Origin: an uncultured Granulosicoccaceae bacterium
GTDB lineage: Bacteria; Pseudomonadota; Gammaproteobacteria; Granulosicoccales; Granulosicoccaceae
Length of the DNA stretch: 64,000 bases
Reading direction: 5' to 3'
Assembly (NCBI GenBank): GCA_938035945.1
Contig: CALHOU010000015.1
Coordinates: 1 to 64,000 of the forward strand
Shown here: positions 59,273 to 64,000 of the stretch, piece by piece
Position numbering within the stretch: position 1 is the first letter of the stretch
Layout: each line of letters opens with the position of its first letter
Position numbers and translations under genes: made by a program
Notes under the pieces: generated by a model
What the model was told of the DNA's origin: nothing
The model's database searches: none
Seen by the model: the letters and a program-made list of their open reading frames with translations, nothing else

Positions 59273-60520
59273 TTAGTAAACTTCAGCCTGTACTTTATCA
59301 AGACCTTCAAGAATCTCATCCAGTGCAGAAGGGTCAAGCATGAATTTCTGGAAGCCTTCCATACCAGCTTTTGCCATTGCTGCAGGCGCGTCACGGTCAT
59401 AGAACTGAGCTAAGCCAGCAGCTGTTGACAATGTAGCCATACCTTCTACGATGAACTTGTCATCGGCGTTGATTTCAGCAGCGGCATTAGGCGGAAGTTG
59501 GCCAATAGCTTTGTTCCAGTCGCCTTGAATTTGAGGCGTAGCGATGAAAGAAAGGAATTTCTTCGCGTTCTCAACGTTCTTAGCATTTGCTGGGATGAAG
59601 AAAGCATCAGCTGGTGCTTCTTCTGCACGAGGTACACCGGCAGTGATTTCTGGAAACTGAAAGAAATCGATTTGCTCGTCTGTTAAGCCTGCATCTTTGT
59701 ACTGACCAACGGAGAAGTTACCCATGACGTACATGGCCGCATCACCTTTAGCGAAAGGTGAGATAGCTGCCTGCCAATCCATCGTAGCGTGAGTGCTTAC
59801 GAAAGAACAACGATCAAGCATTTCTTCCCACTTAGCAAATGTTGCACGGATACGATCATCTGTGTATTTGATTTTGCCAGCAGTTAGATCGTTGTGCACT
59901 TCATAACCGTTGGTACGTAGGTTTAGGTAGTCGAATACACCAGCCGCAGTCCAAAGGTACTGTGTACCAATGGTGAACGGTGTAACACCGGCGCCTTTCA
60001 ATGCATCACAGTTGCCAAGTAGCTCTTCCCAGTTCTTAGGCTCGCTTAGACCTAGTTTTTCATAGATATCTGCACGGTAGTAAACGCCCCACTGGTAATA
60101 AGAGTAAGGTACGCCCCACTGCTTACCATCGCGTGTCATGGTTGGTTTGATCGCGTTGAAATTAGAGCTTAGGTTTTCATCAGATGCCCAAAGGTCAGAG
60201 ATATCTGTGAATAGGCCTGCGTCTACGAATGGGCCCATACGGTTACCTGGGTACCAAGTGATAACATCCGGCGCATCGTTTTGTAGTGCGTTACGAATAG
60301 TATCTTTATGCGCTTCACGGTCGCCGTTGTTTGCAACAACATTGATATCTGGGTTTGCGGCTTTAAAGGCTTCTACCGCAGCTTCGTAAGCGGCTTTCTT
60401 ATCAGGATTTAGATCGTCAAACGTGATGACCAAATCACTGGCTAGAAGCGAACCTGAAAAAAGGCCCGCCATTGCTGCACCGAGTGCTAGCTTGGTAAAT
60501 CTTAAACTCATTCTATTCAT
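59273..60520 (-). CDS. Carbohydrate ABC transporter substrate-binding protein (CUT1)
   Basis: A 415-residue periplasmic protein with a signal peptide (LALGAAMAGLFSGSLLAS). It has the extracellular solute-binding family 1 pattern: EAFKAANPDINVVANN, PDVITWYPGNRM, GVPYSYYQWGVYYRADIYEK and GDAAMYVMGNFSVGQ. GGAGG precedes the ATG. Its place behind galK, galT and beta-galactosidase genes points to a galactose-containing oligosaccharide as ligand. It uses the two permeases downstream. Confidence 0.9.
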   Translation of the reverse strand: MNRMSLRFTKLALGAAMAGLFSGSLLASDLVITFDDLNPDKKAAYEAAVEAFKAANPDINVVANNGDREAHKDTIRNALQNDAPDVITWYPGNRMGPFVDAGLFTDISDLWASDENLSSNFNAIKPTMTRDGKQWGVPYSYYQWGVYYRADIYEKLGLSEPKNWEELLGNCDALKGAGVTPFTIGTQYLWTAAGVFDYLNLRTNGYEVHNDLTAGKIKYTDDRIRATFAKWEEMLDRCSFVSTHATMDWQAAISPFAKGDAAMYVMGNFSVGQYKDAGLTDEQIDFFQFPEITAGVPRAEEAPADAFFIPANAKNVENAKKFLSFIATPQIQGDWNKAIGQLPPNAAAEINADDKFIVEGMATLSTAAGLAQFYDRDAPAAMAKAGMEGFQKFMLDPSALDEILEGLDKVQAEVY

Positions 60521-60569
60521 CCTCCATCGGATAATGGTAAAACAAAGCAGGGCGTTGACGCCCGTTTTT

Positions 60570-60875
60570 CTAAAAACTACACTGTAAAAATGATGGTCTT
60601 AACGACCGACTCTTCACTACTTTATTTGCGCTTGCAAACTTCACAAGCTGACTTTTAAATCGACAAAAATTCAGGCTTTTCGCCATTGCCCTGACCCATC
60701 CATGGTCATCAGCACGAGGTACGACGAGTCGAGGAACCCCATGATGATATGCTTTGTACGCGTTGTAAAGTGCATCCAGCGTTGGTTTTATTTGCTGTGA
60801 ACCAGTTCGGTTGCCGTCATGGTTGACAACATTCACCTTAATGGATGTGCTCAATAGCGTGTGATAGCCGCTCAT
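60570..60875 (-). CDS. Small ORF overlapping the beta-galactosidase stop
   Basis: A possible 101-residue protein whose ATG overlaps the beta-galactosidase stop (ATGA), which would permit coupled translation. It is basic at the C-terminus with no signal or membrane segment. I do not recognise it and composition is not strongly protein-like (HDGNRTGSQQIKPTLDALYN, FASANKVVKSRSLRPS). It may be a chance frame in the leader of the binding-protein gene. Confidence 0.3.
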   Translation of the reverse strand: MSGYHTLLSTSIKVNVVNHDGNRTGSQQIKPTLDALYNAYKAYHHGVPRLVVPRADDHGWVRAMAKSLNFCRFKSQLVKFASANKVVKSRSLRPSFLQCSF

Positions 60876-62836
60876 GTACCGCTCCACGCGCCAATATCGC
60901 TCACATGCAGCGTTTTTTGGCCTAATAAGAACCCCTGATTTGGATTAAACCCAAAGTGCGCCAATACTTCATCTGATAACTCGGTAATGTCCGGGCCATA
61001 ATTAAAAGCCATGGTTAATTGCCCACGTTGCGCAATCCGTAAGCCACGACCCAAGTCGATATGTGCAATGCCGGCCTCCTGCAATCGTTCTGTGAAAAGC
61101 TTTAACAGCGTTGGCTGCTGTGGGCACGCATTGATGTAATGATATTGGCCTTGTCGGTAATGAAAACCCCAGCCATCTTCAAATGCATCTTGCGCTGCAT
61201 AGTCGGCTTCGATTCGTTCTCGCCAATCCACGATGGCTGCTTTGTTCTCAGTAGTCATCTGAATCATGGGTGGCAGTGTTTCAACTCGCGTTACTTTTAA
61301 ATTTAACAGGCGTTGATAAGCACCCGGCGCGAGTTGCTCAGGTATAGAGCACTCAGCTGTTTTTGAACCTGTGCGCGGAAACATCACGACCTGTGCTTTG
61401 GTAGTTTCAAGCTTATTGCAAAGCGTTATGTTTGATACGGTGCAATTGGCTAACACGATCAGTTTATAGTTGTCGAGATTGGCGGCAGTGTTTACAAAAT
61501 CGACCGCAACACCGAGTTGACGAAGGGCAGAGTAAACACGCTGAGTGAATACCAATGGGTCGTAGTTCTGTCCATCGGGTTGTTGAATCCTTGCAGCTTG
61601 ATCACCAACGTAGTCGAATACAATTGCTACAGACGCTTGCTGCATGGTGTTGTCGATGTGCGATAGCTGATGTATCTCTTCGGCGAGAATTTTAACCTCA
61701 ACTGCTGCATCATCTTCACGACCATCGGGTAGGCAAAGGCCTGCATGCATTTGCTCTTGCGCAAACGGTGCTTGCCGGTAACGAAAATAGCTCACTACTT
61801 CTGCACCATGCGCAAACGCTTCCCATCCCCACAAACGCACCATACCCGGTACCGGAGCTGGGTTGTATGGCGCCCAGTTAACCGGCCCTGGTTGTTGTTC
61901 CATTAACCACATGCGACCTTTTCCGCACGCGCGATATAAGTCATGATGAAACGATGAAGAATCAGGATGGCCAGTACGAAAATAGTTTTTTTGATCTACC
62001 GCGTCTGTGCCATCGCGAGTTAAAAAACCAAGTGGGTAGTTATCCCAGCTGGCCACATCCAGATTGTCTGCAACGTCAAAATGATCAAATTCAACAAAGT
62101 TGCCCATAAAGTTATGCACGATGTCGCGACCAGGGGAATGTTCGCGCAAGATGTCGACCTGCAATTTGTTGAAGGTTTTTATCTGTTCTGTAGAGAAGCG
62201 CCAAAACGCGAGACGGTGTGCAGGATTGGACTCCGTCACTGTGCCCACTGGTAAACCTATCTCTTCAAACGAAGTGTATTCCATGCTCCAAAACACATTA
62301 CCCCAGGCCATGTTTAAGGCTTCAACACCGTTGTATTGATTACTACACCATTGTTGAAAAGCTTGTAGTGCCATCGGTGAATAACTGATACTGGTGCTAT
62401 GGCAACCGTATTCGTTATCGGTCTGCCATGCACTAATACCTGCGTGTGCACCAAAACGCTTAGCCAGGGCGGTGACGATGCGTTCGCATTCAATCCGATA
62501 CGATGCAGATGAAAAGCAGTAGTGTCTGCGCGAACCAAAGTCACGAACTTGCCCATGCTCATCCATGGCGAGCATGTCTGGATTATTTCTGATTAACCAT
62601 GCGGGCGGAGTTGCAGTTGGAGTGCCTAAGATAACTTCGTGACCCGCTTTGTGTAAGGTGTCGATGGCGCGCTCAAGCCAATCGAACTGATAATTGCCCG
62701 GTTCAGGTTCGAGTTTGCTCCATGCAAATTCGCCAATGCGCACCATTGAAATACCTAAGTTTTTCATGTGCTGAGCATCAGCTACCCAGCGCGACTCGGG
62801 CCAATGTTCTGGGTAGTAGCAAACACCGATCTTCAT
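60872..62836 (-). CDS. Beta-galactosidase, glycoside hydrolase family 42
   Basis: A 654-residue cytoplasmic enzyme cleaving beta-galactosides. The TIM barrel begins MKIGVCYYPEHWPESRW. The acid/base is E142 in WQTDNEYG and the nucleophile is probably E313 in WLMEQQPGPVNW. The trimerisation domain (about 380-600) and small C-terminal beta domain follow. It lacks a signal, so substrates are imported first, by the ABC system in the same operon. Its start overlaps the galT stop (ATGA). Confidence 0.92.
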   Translation of the reverse strand: MKIGVCYYPEHWPESRWVADAQHMKNLGISMVRIGEFAWSKLEPEPGNYQFDWLERAIDTLHKAGHEVILGTPTATPPAWLIRNNPDMLAMDEHGQVRDFGSRRHYCFSSASYRIECERIVTALAKRFGAHAGISAWQTDNEYGCHSTSISYSPMALQAFQQWCSNQYNGVEALNMAWGNVFWSMEYTSFEEIGLPVGTVTESNPAHRLAFWRFSTEQIKTFNKLQVDILREHSPGRDIVHNFMGNFVEFDHFDVADNLDVASWDNYPLGFLTRDGTDAVDQKNYFRTGHPDSSSFHHDLYRACGKGRMWLMEQQPGPVNWAPYNPAPVPGMVRLWGWEAFAHGAEVVSYFRYRQAPFAQEQMHAGLCLPDGREDDAAVEVKILAEEIHQLSHIDNTMQQASVAIVFDYVGDQAARIQQPDGQNYDPLVFTQRVYSALRQLGVAVDFVNTAANLDNYKLIVLANCTVSNITLCNKLETTKAQVVMFPRTGSKTAECSIPEQLAPGAYQRLLNLKVTRVETLPPMIQMTTENKAAIVDWRERIEADYAAQDAFEDGWGFHYRQGQYHYINACPQQPTLLKLFTERLQEAGIAHIDLGRGLRIAQRGQLTMAFNYGPDITELSDEVLAHFGFNPNQGFLLGQKTLHVSDIGAWSGT

Positions 62837-63861
62837 GCTTGCACCTCGACCAACTCGCGCAGTGTTGCTGCCGCGTTTTCTGGCATCATCGGATTAACGA
62901 TGTTGTTACTGCCGGATTCAAAACCTGCCAAATACTTTAATTTCTCACTGTCACGCAGCGGTGGGTGGAATGCCAAATGAAAACACCAATGTTCGTTGTC
63001 TTTGTGATCATCGCACGGTGCGTTGTGTAGCAAGGTTATATTTGGAGCAGATCGTTGAAAGAGCGTATCGTAGCGCCGTACTTGTCGTTGATAGCACAAA
63101 GCCAGATCTTTCATTTCATCGTGGCTGGCATCGGCTAGAGAGCCGAGTTTTCGGTTCGGTATAATCCAAGTCTCGTATGAAAATCGGGCGGCGTAGGGAA
63201 CAATCACAGACCAGTGCTGATTGCGTTCAACGATTAATCTTTCTTTAACGTGGTCAGAGTGCAGCATGTTTTGTAACAAACTTTCGCCATCATTCTCTCT
63301 GGCATACTTCGCTTGTGCATCTCGCATGCGCACAGCTGTGTCGGTAACAAAATCTGTTGCATAAATTTGACCGTGTGGGTGGAGGTTGGATACACCGATT
63401 TCCACACCCTTATTTTCAAAGATCAGAACCTGTGCGATTTCTGGTATGGCGCTCAAGGTTCTGTATTCATCTTGCCAAAGCTGCACGGCTGCAATGATCT
63501 TCTCTTCAGATAATGAGGCAAGCGTGTCATTGTGATTCTCAGACCAGCATAAAACTCGACATCGTCCTTGTGCGGCTGCGTAGCTTTGTAAAGGATCGTG
63601 TGCGCTATGCTCGGTTGGCGCATCCGCGGACAAAGTTGGAAAGTCATTATCAAAAGCGTAGGCGCCGGTATAACTAGGGTTTGTGGTTCCCGATGCGCGC
63701 GTAACACCTGGGCACAGATAGCACTCAGGGTCGTGTTTCGCTAAAGTTGACTCATGACCTGTTGCAGTAGCACCCGACCATGGGCGAGCTGCTGTGGTTG
63801 CTGAAATAATCACCCATTGTTGTAACAAGGGTTGCCAACGTCGTTGCCAGTTACCGCTCAT
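62833..63861 (-). CDS. galT: Galactose-1-phosphate uridylyltransferase
   Basis: A 342-residue enzyme of the Leloir pathway exchanging UDP between glucose and galactose. The nucleophilic histidine motif is H161-P-H163-G-Q165 in SNLHPHGQIYA; zinc ligands C47 and C50 are in ECYLCPG. Other family stretches include WSVIVPYAARFSYETWI and HLAFHPPLRDSEKLKYL. It is coupled by 4-bp overlaps to galK upstream and to the beta-galactosidase downstream. Confidence 0.93.
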   Translation of the reverse strand: MSGNWQRRWQPLLQQWVIISATTAARPWSGATATGHESTLAKHDPECYLCPGVTRASGTTNPSYTGAYAFDNDFPTLSADAPTEHSAHDPLQSYAAAQGRCRVLCWSENHNDTLASLSEEKIIAAVQLWQDEYRTLSAIPEIAQVLIFENKGVEIGVSNLHPHGQIYATDFVTDTAVRMRDAQAKYARENDGESLLQNMLHSDHVKERLIVERNQHWSVIVPYAARFSYETWIIPNRKLGSLADASHDEMKDLALCYQRQVRRYDTLFQRSAPNITLLHNAPCDDHKDNEHWCFHLAFHPPLRDSEKLKYLAGFESGSNNIVNPMMPENAAATLRELVEVQA

Positions 63862-64000
63862 GCGTTGAGTGCCCGAACACCAGCGCCTGGTGCAATTGTA
63901 TAGAAATCTGCTGTTAACCCGGTTTTTGTCTGATAGATGTCGCCAACGTTTTTAACAAACTGATTGACGCTGTCTTTGTGTAACAAATTCACGGTACAGC
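63858..64000 (-). CDS. galK: Galactokinase, C-terminal end (cut by the window)
   Basis: The last 46 codons read CTVNLLHKDSVNQFVKNVGD, then IYQTKTGLTADFYTIAPGAG and VRALNA, matching the end of GHMP-kinase galactokinases (the CTV after the GGFGG loop and the APGAG near the C-terminus). The stop overlaps the galT start (ATGA). The rest lies beyond the window edge. It phosphorylates galactose released by the beta-galactosidase. Confidence 0.88.
   Translation of the reverse strand, partial: CTVNLLHKDSVNQFVKNVGDIYQTKTGLTADFYTIAPGAGVRALNA

Overview
The window looks like chromosomal DNA of a free-living, flagellated Gram-negative bacterium, most likely a marine gammaproteobacterium. The evidence is a FleQ/FleN/FliA/FlgM flagellar regulatory locus, lipoproteins and beta-barrel or OmpA-type envelope proteins, an RND efflux pump, a taurine/sulfoacetaldehyde cluster, DUF1800/DUF1501 and PhoX genes, and a galactoside operon. 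Base composition is moderate and fairly even. I see no phage, insertion-sequence transposase, integrase or CRISPR array, and I cannot assign a genus from sequence alone.

Layout. 1-9.4 kb: a SAM methyltransferase, a trimethylamine-dehydrogenase-like flavoprotein, a BenE transporter, an outer-membrane protein, a histidine phosphatase, an IbpA-type heat-shock protein with a possible RNA thermometer, and a lipoprotein hydrolase. 9.5-15.1 kb: flagellar control (flgM on minus; fleQ, fleN, fliA on plus) followed by a GYF-domain membrane protein and a protein with a broken GGDEF motif. A sigma-54-type promoter lies just before fleN. 15.2-24.2 kb: tRNA-Glu, an MFS transporter, an RND pump with its adaptor, a lipoprotein hydrolase, a glycerophosphodiesterase and a HisN-type phosphatase. 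24.2-27.8 kb: a cadherin-like lipoprotein and a two-gene envelope operon (TolA/OmpA-like plus coiled coil).

27.8-33.4 kb: a MocR regulator, alanine dehydrogenase, sulfoacetaldehyde acetyltransferase and a beta-hydroxyacid dehydrogenase, i.e. C2-sulfonate use. 33.7-35.1 kb: a secreted protein with four repeated Cys-to-Trp modules and a peptidoglycan-binding domain. 35.2-46.5 kb: small regulators with visible operators, NIPSNAP and SPW proteins, the DUF1501/DUF1800 pair, a molybdopterin enzyme with a YHS protein, and ArsR-SRPBCC. 47-57 kb: mostly single genes (transporters, GNATs, GFA, GrpB, PanE-like, dehalogenase-like), a MerR-controlled small membrane protein, a Na+/Ca2+ exchanger and PhoX. 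57.1-64 kb: a minus-strand galactoside operon: galK (cut by the window end), galT, GH42 beta-galactosidase, a small ORF, an ABC binding protein and two permeases.

The most noteworthy structure not explained by genes is a dispersed 16-bp repeat, nine copies in three clusters with the same three-unit architecture, which touches the ends of neighbouring genes. The best candidates for under-described biology are the four-module Cys-to-Trp protein, the MerR/MerF-like pair and the flagellar locus with its degenerate GGDEF protein. All functional calls come from reading motifs by eye; no database search was run.
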